Source: Lachnospiraceae bacterium (lineage in GTDB: Bacteria; Bacillota; Clostridia; Lachnospirales; Lachnospiraceae). From it: a stretch of DNA of 42,946 nt. Made by a program: the position numbers and the translations under genes. Location: assembly GCA_017552985.1 (NCBI GenBank), contig JAFZNO010000057.1, positions 1 to 42,946 on the forward strand, given 5' to 3'. The notes under the pieces are model-generated. The model made no database searches. It was not told the origin of the DNA and saw only the letters and a program-made list of their open reading frames with translations. This document shows positions 23,994 through 31,123 of the stretch, piece by piece (position 1 is the first letter of the stretch; each line of letters opens with the position of its first letter).

Positions 23994-25223
23994 TTACAGC
24001 ACTACGCCGTTCTTTTGAAGGAGTTCGCGGGCGCTTTCGACGGAGTCGATGCCGGTCTTGTTTTTGATGGGCGCGAATTCGTGCTCGCGGACAACCTCGA
24101 AAGGCAGGCAGGAAGAAAGCTGGTGGATCATGTCAAGAACAAGGCTTTCGAACTTGTAGCCATTCGGTGCTTCGGGTTTTACGAGATTGCCGTCCTCATC
24201 AAGGTAAGGAATCTTCTTCTCAACCACGTGGAGGGGAAGGCTTTCCATCATCTTCTCAAGGTCGGGAACAAAGAAGAGGTAGTTGAGGATAACGCCGAAG
24301 TTGTAGGCGGGCTCACCCTTTTCGTTCTTTGCATCCATAAGTTCCTGGGTCATGTCATAGTATTCCACGATGGAAGGTCTGCCGTCCTCTAGGCACATGC
24401 ATCCAACCTTCTCATCGGGTGCTGCCTTGCGAACCACCTTGGAGCCAACAACGCAATTCTTCTGGATGGTTGCGCCGATGAAGCAGGGATCCGCGATTCT
24501 CTGGAGCACGTTGTCCACTGCAAATACGTTGATCCACTCAATGCCCTGCTCGTGAACGAGATCCAAAAGGCCGTTCTTCTGAAGGGAAATGAACCAACCG
24601 CCGTTGCCGTTGGGTGAGGTGGAAAGCTTGCCCTTCTCCTCAAGAAGGATCTTTCCGTCATAGTCCGTCGCTGCCGCCATCTCCTGCTTGAAGAAATGTA
24701 CGTAGTCCTTGTGATATCCAAAGAAATCATGCTCGGTCAGGAATTTGATCGTCGCGTCATTATTCTTGTCGCTAGTCATGACAAACAGATGAATCCATGC
24801 GTCTGCCTGTTTTACCACGTCCATCAGGTTATTGATCAGGCACTCAAAAATATACAGTTCGCGGGTGATGCCAACGTTATACATGCCCTTGGGGTTGTCG
24901 CTTCCAAGTCTTGTTCCCATGCCGCCTGCGAGAAGCACCGCGCCAACCTTTCCAGCCTTGATCGCCTCAATGCCGGTCTTCGTAAAGCTCTCGCGATTCG
25001 CCTCGATCTCAGAAAGCTCCATGGCTCCAAGGGGCGAGATCACGCCGCGCTTCGCCATGTCTTCCTTGTGCTTGCAGCACTCGATCACGTCCATGTCAGT
25101 CGCCTCGATCTGCGCAAACAGAGTCTCCTTCTCCGCATTCGTGAGCACGTCAACGTACTTCAGTACCTGCTCCTGACCATACTTTTTAACCTTTGCCTTG
25201 ATCTCCTCATAAGTCATTGCCAT
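23994..25223 (-). CDS. UDPGP type 1 family UDP-sugar pyrophosphorylase
   Basis: 409 residues. It has the UTP-binding signature of the eukaryote-like UDPGP/UAP1 family, VLLAGGMGTRLGSDNPKGMY, rather than that of bacterial GalU. Other landmarks are LFVMTSDKNNDATIKFL, GNGGWFISLQKNGLLD (ribose/base side), and NVFAVDNVLQRIADP with the metal-binding Asp. These enzymes form UDP-GlcNAc, UDP-GalNAc or UDP-glucose from the sugar-1-phosphate and UTP; the sugar cannot be fixed from sequence. N-terminal residues 1-80 are helical. GGAGG lies 9 bases before the ATG. It precedes the esterase-galE genes, so the group is linked to UDP-sugar metabolism. Confidence 0.92.
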   Translation of the reverse strand: MAMTYEEIKAKVKKYGQEQVLKYVDVLTNAEKETLFAQIEATDMDVIECCKHKEDMAKRGVISPLGAMELSEIEANRESFTKTGIEAIKAGKVGAVLLAGGMGTRLGSDNPKGMYNVGITRELYIFECLINNLMDVVKQADAWIHLFVMTSDKNNDATIKFLTEHDFFGYHKDYVHFFKQEMAAATDYDGKILLEEKGKLSTSPNGNGGWFISLQKNGLLDLVHEQGIEWINVFAVDNVLQRIADPCFIGATIQKNCVVGSKVVRKAAPDEKVGCMCLEDGRPSIVEYYDMTQELMDAKNEKGEPAYNFGVILNYLFFVPDLEKMMESLPLHVVEKKIPYLDEDGNLVKPEAPNGYKFESLVLDMIHQLSSCLPFEVVREHEFAPIKNKTGIDSVESARELLQKNGVVL

Positions 25224-25322
25224 AATGCCAGTCCTCCAACCAACGTATTTTCTTACTTAACCATCGCAGCCGGCACGCTTTCACCCAAACCGGGAATCTT
25301 TCCCCTGCGCGGCCATAATCGT

Positions 25323-25352
25323 ATTCTACCACTATTTCCCGTCACAATACAA
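25323..25352 (-). promoter_or_regulatory. Sigma-A type promoter of the UDP-sugar pyrophosphorylase
   Basis: On the minus strand, TTGTAT (25347-25352) and TAGAAT (25323-25328) are 18 bp apart, just after the stop codon of the leucine-rich-repeat gene. It predicts a leader of about 90 bases with no recognised motif. Confidence 0.5.
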
Positions 25353-25378
25353 CTTAAGAAATCCTTAATTCGTCTCCC

Positions 25379-26335
25379 CTACAATTCCATGTCCGCAAAA
25401 TAATCCACTTGCGAGAAGTGATCTGCCTGGTATTTCAAGAAAAATGCCTTCATCTCCGGGCAGTCCTCCCTCGTCTCTGCGATCACCAACGGCGCATTCT
25501 CCCGGGTAAGACAGCCCAGCCTTGCGAAAAGCTCATAGAACTCCCGCCGGTCGCCGCACTCATCCCTTATGACCTGCCAGGTTTCCTCCGTCTTGCAGCC
25601 CTTGGAATGGGTAAGGAGATATTTCTCCAGTTGTTCCCTTAACGCGGGATCCAGTCCCACGGGCCAATACAGCCGGAGCAATAGCAACCGGACCTTTTTC
25701 TTTCTGCTGTTTCTCAGATAAGTCTCCAGATCCGCGCTCTCATAATCCTCCTCGCCGCAGAGGATCTGCTTAGAGTATCCCTCGTCATCCGCCGCTCGCA
25801 GGATCGCCAGCATCCTGGCATCCCATTTCTCCAGCCATTCCCTGCTACCGGCTTCCCTTGCGTTTAACAGATAGGACGCATCCATCTGCGTCACGGCAGC
25901 CGCAACAAGCGCGCCAATCCCTTCCTGCCCTTCTTTCGATCCATCGGGCATTCCCCCCGCTTCCTCCGTCTTCTCCATTGGAAAGCTAATGCATCTAAGC
26001 GCGGGACATTCCATAAAAACTGCCTTCCCAAACTGCACGTCCGCGCCCGGAAAACGGACCTCCCTTAGGGAATCACAATAGGCAAACGCCCAATCTTCCA
26101 CCATTTCAATACTCTTTGGCATAATCAGGGATCTAAGATATTTTTTGCTTAGGAAAGCCTTCTTGCCAATGCCCTTCACCGCCAGTTCCTCCCGCCGCGA
26201 ATCCTCCTGCCACGGCAACCGTTCGGGTATTGTTACCTGCCCTGCCAGCCCGTGATAACCAGTGATCCATATGCCGCTCCCTTGTTTAACGTACGAAAGG
26301 CTCCCTTCCGGGAAGTGCCATTCCATCTCCTTCAT
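25379..26335 (-). CDS. Leucine-rich-repeat (BspA type) protein
   Basis: 318 residues from the ATG at 26335, which has GGAAAGGG in front; the longer frame up to 26410 would begin inside the promoter. Residues about 1-130 carry BspA-type LRR_5 units: GLAGQVTIPERLPW, KGIGKKAFLSKKYLRSLIMP, VEDWAFAYCDSLREVRFPG and GKAVFMECPALRCISFP. The rest (about 140-318) is a charged helical region of unknown type rich in Glu, Arg and Leu. There is no signal peptide, so unlike many BspA proteins it probably stays in the cytoplasm. It is transcribed divergently from the LacI regulator. Confidence 0.75.
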   Translation of the reverse strand: MKEMEWHFPEGSLSYVKQGSGIWITGYHGLAGQVTIPERLPWQEDSRREELAVKGIGKKAFLSKKYLRSLIMPKSIEMVEDWAFAYCDSLREVRFPGADVQFGKAVFMECPALRCISFPMEKTEEAGGMPDGSKEGQEGIGALVAAAVTQMDASYLLNAREAGSREWLEKWDARMLAILRAADDEGYSKQILCGEEDYESADLETYLRNSRKKKVRLLLLRLYWPVGLDPALREQLEKYLLTHSKGCKTEETWQVIRDECGDRREFYELFARLGCLTRENAPLVIAETREDCPEMKAFFLKYQADHFSQVDYFADMEL

Positions 26336-26409
26336 CACGCATCCCTTTCCGCCATGATCATGCTTTTTATAATGTTGGTTTCCCAAATGATCCTCGTTAA
26401 AAATGATCA

Positions 26410-26437
26410 ATTATAGCATATATAATATTCATGTCCT
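26410..26437 (-). promoter_or_regulatory. Promoter of the leucine-rich-repeat gene
   Basis: On the minus strand a perfect TATAAT (26410-26415) with TGC before it (extended -10); AGGACA stands 16 bp upstream as a -35. This explains why the start is at 26335. Confidence 0.6.
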
Positions 26438-26481
26438 CCGCAACCTATTTTCAGAAAATCATGCCCCTCTTTTGCTTTTCG

Positions 26482-26574
26482 CGTTTCCGAAACGTCCATT
26501 TTTTCGGCTTTTTCGGCTTTTGTGCATCTTGTACAAATATAAACCGATTTACGTATAAATTTTAGCCGAAAAAA
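26482..26574. other. Palindrome and inverted repeat in the divergent intergenic region
   Basis: The 280-bp gap 26411-26690 holds a 13-bp palindrome, CGTTTC-C-GAAACG (26482-26494), and an inverted repeat TTTTTTCGGCT (26499-26509) with AGCCGAAAAAA (26564-26574), the first arm being partly duplicated (TTTTTCGGC twice). The palindrome could be an operator; the inverted repeat could form a long-loop hairpin. No coding frame fits here. Confidence 0.35.
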
Positions 26575-26595
26575 GTAATTTTCACAAAATAGTAG

Positions 26596-26624
26596 TTGCT
26601 TTTTTTGTGCAAGCGGTATATATT
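26596..26624 (+). promoter_or_regulatory. Sigma-A type promoter of the LacI family regulator
   Basis: TTGCTT (26596-26601) and TATATT (26619-26624) are 17 bp apart, 67 bp upstream of the start codon. Confidence 0.55.
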
Positions 26625-26631
26625 CAAGTTA

Positions 26632-26645
26632 CGAAAACGATTAAG
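26632..26645 (+). promoter_or_regulatory. LacI-family / cre-like operator candidate
   Basis: CGAAAACGATTAAG has the central CG with A-rich and T-rich flanks typical of LacI/CcpA operators, and matches most fixed positions of the cre consensus. It sits at the predicted start of transcription of the regulator gene, suggesting autoregulation or CcpA control. No similar site is visible in the 80 bp before the binding-protein gene. Confidence 0.35.
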
Positions 26646-26690
26646 TAAACGACATAACGTAAACATGCCAACTGCCGTGAGGTACAAGCC

Positions 26691-27704
26691 ATGGTGTCAA
26701 TGAAGGATATCTCTAAAGCCTGCGGCGTTTCGGTTGCTACCGTTAGCAAAGCACTGAATGACCACAGCGACATCGGAGAAGCAACGAAACAGCATATCAA
26801 ACAGGTCGCCAGGGAGATGGGATATACCCCTAACCTCTCAGCAAGGGCCTTAAAGACAAACAAGACCTACAGCATCGGCGTTCTCTTTGTGGACGAGGCC
26901 AACAACGGGCTGACGCATGACTATTTCGCCAGCGTGCTTGACAGCTTTAAGCGCTTGATGGAGAAGCACTGTTACGACATTACTTTTATCAACGGCAGCA
27001 AAAACCGTAAGGATCAAATGACTTACTTAGAGCATTGCCGCTGCCGGCGTTTTGACGGAATCGCAATTGCCTGTATCGATTTTAACGACCCGGAGGTAAC
27101 GGAACTCTTAGAGAGCGAAATTCCCGTCATTACGATCGACCATCCCTTCAAAAACCGCATTGCGATCAACAGTGACAATGAAAATGGCATGAGGGAATTA
27201 GTAGATTACGTCTATCATCAGGGGCACAGAAAGATCGCGTACGTTCACGGAGCTCCCTCCAACGTAACAACGATCCGTCTTCAAAGCTTCCTGCGGACGA
27301 TGAAAGAGTTTGGACTCCAGGTTCCTTCAGAATACCTTTGCGAAGCACCTTACCGCAACGTGTACGCATGCCATCAGATTACCAAGAAGCTCCTCAAATT
27401 ACAGGATCCGCCCACCTGCATTCTCTATCCGGATGATTTCGCCGCGCTTGGCGGCATGCAGGCAATCCAGGAAATGGGGCTTCACATTCCTGAAGACGTA
27501 TCCGTTGCCGGATACGACGGCATTCCGTTGGCCAAGCACCTAACGCCTCCGCTTACCACCGTACAACAGGACGTGGAACAGATCGGCGTCATGGCGGCAA
27601 GAGAACTGATCGGTTTGATCGAACGGCCAAAGCAGGCAATGATCGAACAGATCACAATTCCGGGCCACCTGGTAGAAGGGCAAACCGTAGCCCGCATCAA
27701 ATAA
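26691..27704 (+). CDS. LacI family transcriptional regulator
   Basis: 337 residues. An N-terminal LacI helix-turn-helix (MKDISKACGVSVATVSKALN) with hinge helix NLSARALKTNKTYSIGVLF is followed by a periplasmic-binding-protein-like effector domain (residues 62-337; FDGIAIACIDFNDPEV, KIAYVHGAPSNVTT, DVSVAGYDGIPLAKHLTPPL). The effector is probably a sugar. GAGGT lies 9 bases before the ATG at 26691. It directly precedes a sugar ABC operon in the same direction, its presumed target. A LacI-like operator overlaps its own start of transcription. Confidence 0.93.
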   Translation: MVSMKDISKACGVSVATVSKALNDHSDIGEATKQHIKQVAREMGYTPNLSARALKTNKTYSIGVLFVDEANNGLTHDYFASVLDSFKRLMEKHCYDITFINGSKNRKDQMTYLEHCRCRRFDGIAIACIDFNDPEVTELLESEIPVITIDHPFKNRIAINSDNENGMRELVDYVYHQGHRKIAYVHGAPSNVTTIRLQSFLRTMKEFGLQVPSEYLCEAPYRNVYACHQITKKLLKLQDPPTCILYPDDFAALGGMQAIQEMGLHIPEDVSVAGYDGIPLAKHLTPPLTTVQQDVEQIGVMAARELIGLIERPKQAMIEQITIPGHLVEGQTVARIK

Positions 27705-27710
27705 GGCATT

Positions 27711-27740
27711 TTGTTACTGCGAGGGCGGTAATATTATGAT
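27711..27740 (+). promoter_or_regulatory. Possible promoter of the sugar ABC transporter operon
   Basis: TTGTTA (27711-27716) and TATGAT (27735-27740) are 18 bp apart, with the expected leader of about 40 bases before the binding-protein gene. No CG-centred operator overlaps it. Confidence 0.45.
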
Positions 27741-27786
27741 AAATGCAAACCAAATTCATTATTTTTCAAAAGGGAGGAAATGAAAA

Positions 27787-29124
27787 ATGAAAAAGAAATT
27801 ACTTAGCGCCGTACTGGTTACCGCAATGCTGGCTGCAATGACCACTGGTTGCGGATCCGCAAGCGGATCTGGAAAGGCATCTCTCAAGGATGGCGGTAAA
27901 GTCCTGAACATTTACTGCTGGAACGAAGAGTTCAAGAGCCGTCTTGAGGATCATTATCCCGGATACCAGAAAGTAGACGCTACCACCGGTAAGATTGGTG
28001 ACGTTACCGTTAAGTTCACCATCGTTCCCAGTGATGACAATGCATACCAGAATAATCTGGACTCTGCACTGAAGAAGCAGAAGGATGCAAAGGCAGACGA
28101 CAAGATTGACATCTTCCTGGTAGAGGCTGACTATGCACTGAAGTACGTTGATACTGATTATTCCGTAGCTCTTGCTGAACTCGGCATCAACGATGCTGAT
28201 CTTGCTGATCAATATTCCTACACCCAGGACATCGTTAAGGATTCCAACGGAAAGTTGAAGGGTTCTTCCTGGCAGGCATGTTCCGCAGGTCTGATCTACA
28301 ATCGTGCGATCGCTAAGGAAATCCTTGGCACCGATGATCCCGCTAAGGTTCAGGAAGCAGTTGCAAACTGGGATAAGTACAACGAGACCGCTACTAAGGT
28401 TGCAGGCGCAGGCTACGTTATGTGTTCCGTAAACGACACCTACCGCACCTACTCCAACAACGTATCCGGTAAGTGGGTACAGGACAACAAGATCGTTGTA
28501 GACCCTAACATGAAGAAGTGGGTTGATGACTCCAAGAAGCTGGTTGACGCTAAGGCTGAGAACACCTTCGATCTGTGGAGTGATGACTGGGCAAAGGGTA
28601 AGTATCCTGACGGAAAGACCTTCTGCTACTTTGGACCCGCTTGGTTCTTTAACTTCTGCCTGGATGCTGGCGAAGCTGGTTCCATCGCTGCTGACGGCGG
28701 TTGGGGCTACTGCGTTGGACCTCAGTCTTACTACTGGGGCGGCACCTGGATCTGTGCAGCAAACAACACCGACAACAAGACCCTTGTTAAGGACGTGATC
28801 AAGACCATGACCACCGACAAGGCAGTTTTGAAGGAGATCGCTCAGAAGGATTCTGACTGCGTAAATAGCAAGTCCGTACTTGCAGAGCTCTCTTCCGACA
28901 GCTCCGGTAACCTTGCACTGCTTGGCGGCCAGAACCCTTACAAGCAGCTTGCTGACGGCGCTGAGAAGGTTGACCTTTCCAACCTTTCCAAGTATGACCA
29001 GGCTTGTAACGAAGAGTTCCAGAAGGCTATGGGCAACTACTTCAAGGGTAACTGCTCTTATGAAGAAGCTCTGGAGTCCTTCTACAAGGCAGTTCAGGCT
29101 AAGCATGCTTCCCTGACCAAATAA
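27787..29124 (+). CDS. Sugar ABC transporter substrate-binding lipoprotein
   Basis: 445 residues. A lipoprotein signal peptide (KKKLLSAVLVTAMLAAMTTG) precedes Cys22, the lipidated residue, and a Gly/Ser-rich tether. The rest is a family 1 type solute-binding protein (VLNIYCWNEEFKSRLEDHYP; KIDIFLVEADYALKYV; a Trp/Tyr-rich middle with DLWSDDWAKG and GWGYCVGPQSYYWGGTW). The many aromatic residues suit stacking with a carbohydrate, perhaps an oligosaccharide. Codon use is markedly restricted, pointing to very high expression. GGAGG lies 9 bases before the ATG. A terminator follows it, before the permeases. Confidence 0.95.
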   Translation: MKKKLLSAVLVTAMLAAMTTGCGSASGSGKASLKDGGKVLNIYCWNEEFKSRLEDHYPGYQKVDATTGKIGDVTVKFTIVPSDDNAYQNNLDSALKKQKDAKADDKIDIFLVEADYALKYVDTDYSVALAELGINDADLADQYSYTQDIVKDSNGKLKGSSWQACSAGLIYNRAIAKEILGTDDPAKVQEAVANWDKYNETATKVAGAGYVMCSVNDTYRTYSNNVSGKWVQDNKIVVDPNMKKWVDDSKKLVDAKAENTFDLWSDDWAKGKYPDGKTFCYFGPAWFFNFCLDAGEAGSIAADGGWGYCVGPQSYYWGGTWICAANNTDNKTLVKDVIKTMTTDKAVLKEIAQKDSDCVNSKSVLAELSSDSSGNLALLGGQNPYKQLADGAEKVDLSNLSKYDQACNEEFQKAMGNYFKGNCSYEEALESFYKAVQAKHASLTK

Positions 29125-29158
29125 TGCATCGCATTGAAAATTTGGCATAAATAAAGTA

Positions 29159-29197
29159 AGTGCCTGCCCGCTATCTTGGCCGGCAGGCACTTTTTTT
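29159..29197 (+). terminator. Intra-operon terminator after the binding-protein gene
   Basis: AGTGCCTGCC and GGCAGGCACT form a 10-bp stem with a 13-base loop, followed by seven T. It stands between the binding-protein and permease genes, and no promoter was found after it, so the permeases are probably transcribed by readthrough and kept at lower levels. The stem would also protect the 3' end of the binding-protein mRNA. Confidence 0.9.
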
Positions 29198-29241
29198 CAG
29201 CATCATTTGACCATCGAAATTGGAAGGAGCCTCAAAAAAAG

Positions 29242-30198
29242 ATGGAAAAAAAGAAAAAAAGTAAGGTCGTAAGTTATAACAAATGGGGCATTATCTTCTT
29301 GCTCCCCTTTGCAATCACGTATTTAATCTTTCAGTTAATTCCACTTTTGAGTACCATTTTCTATAGTTTTTTTGAATACTATGATGACGGTCTGGACGTT
29401 GTCGGTCCAAGATTTATTTTCTTAGAAAACTACGCCTCGCTGTTTTCCAGCGGCGACATCTTTGTATATACGAAGAATACGCTAATCATGTGGGTATTGG
29501 GCTTTGTTCCGCAGATTCTCGTATCCCTTCTTTTGGGTGCATGGTTTTCAGATCCCCGTATGAGATTAAAATTCTCTGGCTTCTTCAAAACCGTTATCTA
29601 TCTGCCCAACCTGATCATGGCTTCCGCATTTTCCATGTTGTTTTTCACGCTGTTTTCAAACAGCGGCCCCGTTAACTCCATCCTGCTTCAGGCCGGAGTG
29701 ATCAACGAAGCCTATACCTTCCTTGATCATGAATGGAGCGCCAGAGGACTTGTGGCATTCATGAATTTCCTGATGTGGTTCGGCAATACGACCATCCTTT
29801 TGATGGCGGGCATGATGGGAATTGACCCCGCACTCTTCGAGGCGGCAGAGGTTGACGGAGCTACCTCAACGCAGGTTTTCAAAAAGATAACCTTACCGCT
29901 TCTCCGGCCTATCTTGGTATACGTGATGATCACCTCCCTGATCGGCGGCTTGCAAATGTTCGACGTGCCGCAGATTCTGACCAAGGGAACCGGTAATCCC
30001 CAGATGGGCAAAGAGCTGACCACCATGACGCTGATCATGTATCTGAACAGACACCTGAGCGTCAGCAAGAACTATGGCGTGGCCGGTGCCCTTTCCGTGA
30101 TTTTGTTTATCATTACTGCCATCTTAAGCTTTATTGTATTTAGAATTTCAGTACCTAAGGAAGGAGGGAAGAAGCATGCGCCAGTACAAGACGAGTAA
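29242..30198 (+). CDS. Sugar ABC transporter permease (MalF/UgpA type)
   Basis: 318 residues from the ATG at 29242 (GGAAGGAG upstream); the frame's earlier start at 29176 lies inside the terminator. Six hydrophobic helices, the first at residues about 18-40 (GIIFLLPFAITYLIFQLIPL). The cytoplasmic coupling loop is the EAA motif FEAAEVDGATSTQVFKKITL followed by PLLRP, which docks on the ATPase. No ATPase gene is nearby, so the transporter probably uses a shared MsmX/MsmK-type ATPase encoded elsewhere. It overlaps the next permease gene by 23 bp. Confidence 0.95.
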   Translation: MEKKKKSKVVSYNKWGIIFLLPFAITYLIFQLIPLLSTIFYSFFEYYDDGLDVVGPRFIFLENYASLFSSGDIFVYTKNTLIMWVLGFVPQILVSLLLGAWFSDPRMRLKFSGFFKTVIYLPNLIMASAFSMLFFTLFSNSGPVNSILLQAGVINEAYTFLDHEWSARGLVAFMNFLMWFGNTTILLMAGMMGIDPALFEAAEVDGATSTQVFKKITLPLLRPILVYVMITSLIGGLQMFDVPQILTKGTGNPQMGKELTTMTLIMYLNRHLSVSKNYGVAGALSVILFIITAILSFIVFRISVPKEGGKKHAPVQDE

Positions 30199-31036
30199 AG
30201 GTTTAGGCATCCACGTCAGAAGATTCATCGCATACGTTGTTTTATCCCTTCTGTCGTTCTTATGCTTGTTCTGGTTCTACGTATTGTTCATCAATGCGAC
30301 CAGAAGCAATGCCAATCTTTCCAAAGGATTTACTCCCCTTCCCGGCGGATATTTTGCCGAGAACTGGAAGAGCATGGTGGAAGGCACGCTGCCCATCTTT
30401 AACGGCATGCTAAACAGCTTTATCATTGCCGCATGCAGCTGCGTGCTGTGCACTTATTTCTCCACCATGACGGCTTACGCGATCCATGCATATGAATTCA
30501 AGGCAAAGAAGTTCATCTTTACCTTTATCCTGATGGTCATGACCATTCCGACCCAGGTTACCGCGCTTGGTTTCATCCGCCTGGTAGATTCCATCGGACT
30601 GATGAACAATTTCATCCCTCTGATCGTACCGTCCATCGCGGCTCCCGTGACCTTCTTCTACATGAAGCAATACATGGAAAGCGCATTGCCCCTTGCCTTT
30701 GTTGAGGCGGCAAGAATCGACGGTTCCAGCGAGTTTAATACCTTTAATTCCATCGTCATTCCCATGATGAAGCCCGCCATCGCGGTTCAGGCCATCTTCA
30801 CCTTTGTTTCAAGCTGGAACAATTACTTCACTCCGGCGCTGATCTTGGTCGACAACGAGAAGTTGCAAACGCTCCCCATCATGATCGCCAGACTTCGTTC
30901 CGCTGACTGGCTGAAGTTTGACATGGGGCAGGTATACATGCTGATCGCATTCTCCATTTTCCCCGTGATCGTTGTTTACCTGTGTCTTTCCAGATTCATC
31001 GTCCAGGGCGTAGCTCTCGGCGGCGTAAAAGGTTAA
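30176..31036 (+). CDS. Sugar ABC transporter permease (MalG/UgpE type)
   Basis: 286 residues from the ATG at 30176, with GGAGGG 7 bases upstream; it overlaps the end of the first permease gene. Six hydrophobic helices; the MalG-type features are a first helix followed by a large outside loop (NLSKGFTPLPGGYFAENWKS) and the EAA loop FVEAARIDGSSEFNTFNSIV followed by IPMMKP. It forms the channel with the preceding permease. Last gene of the operon, ending at a bidirectional terminator. Confidence 0.95.
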   Translation: MRQYKTSKGLGIHVRRFIAYVVLSLLSFLCLFWFYVLFINATRSNANLSKGFTPLPGGYFAENWKSMVEGTLPIFNGMLNSFIIAACSCVLCTYFSTMTAYAIHAYEFKAKKFIFTFILMVMTIPTQVTALGFIRLVDSIGLMNNFIPLIVPSIAAPVTFFYMKQYMESALPLAFVEAARIDGSSEFNTFNSIVIPMMKPAIAVQAIFTFVSSWNNYFTPALILVDNEKLQTLPIMIARLRSADWLKFDMGQVYMLIAFSIFPVIVVYLCLSRFIVQGVALGGVKG

Positions 31037-31069
31037 CTCCCTTTTTTTCATATTGACTTTCATCCTTCT

Positions 31070-31122
31070 AAAAACGGGTCATGGAAAACGTGTCACCAAA
31101 CACGTCCCCATGACCCATTTTC
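31070..31122. terminator. Bidirectional terminator between convergent operons
   Basis: GGGTCATGG pairs with CCATGACCC, and inside this ACGTGT pairs with ACACGT across a small internal loop. On the plus strand it is followed by ATTTTC and on the minus strand by GTTTTTAG, so it can end both the sugar transporter mRNA and the AAA+ ATPase mRNA. It begins 33 bp after the permease stop and directly abuts the ATPase stop. Confidence 0.85.
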
Positions 31123-31123
31123 A

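Noticed and set aside
27799-29190. 463-codon minus-strand open frame opposite the sugar-binding protein
   Set aside because: The restricted codon use of the binding-protein gene removes stop codons from the opposite strand. The frame would start inside a terminator and has no recognisable domain.
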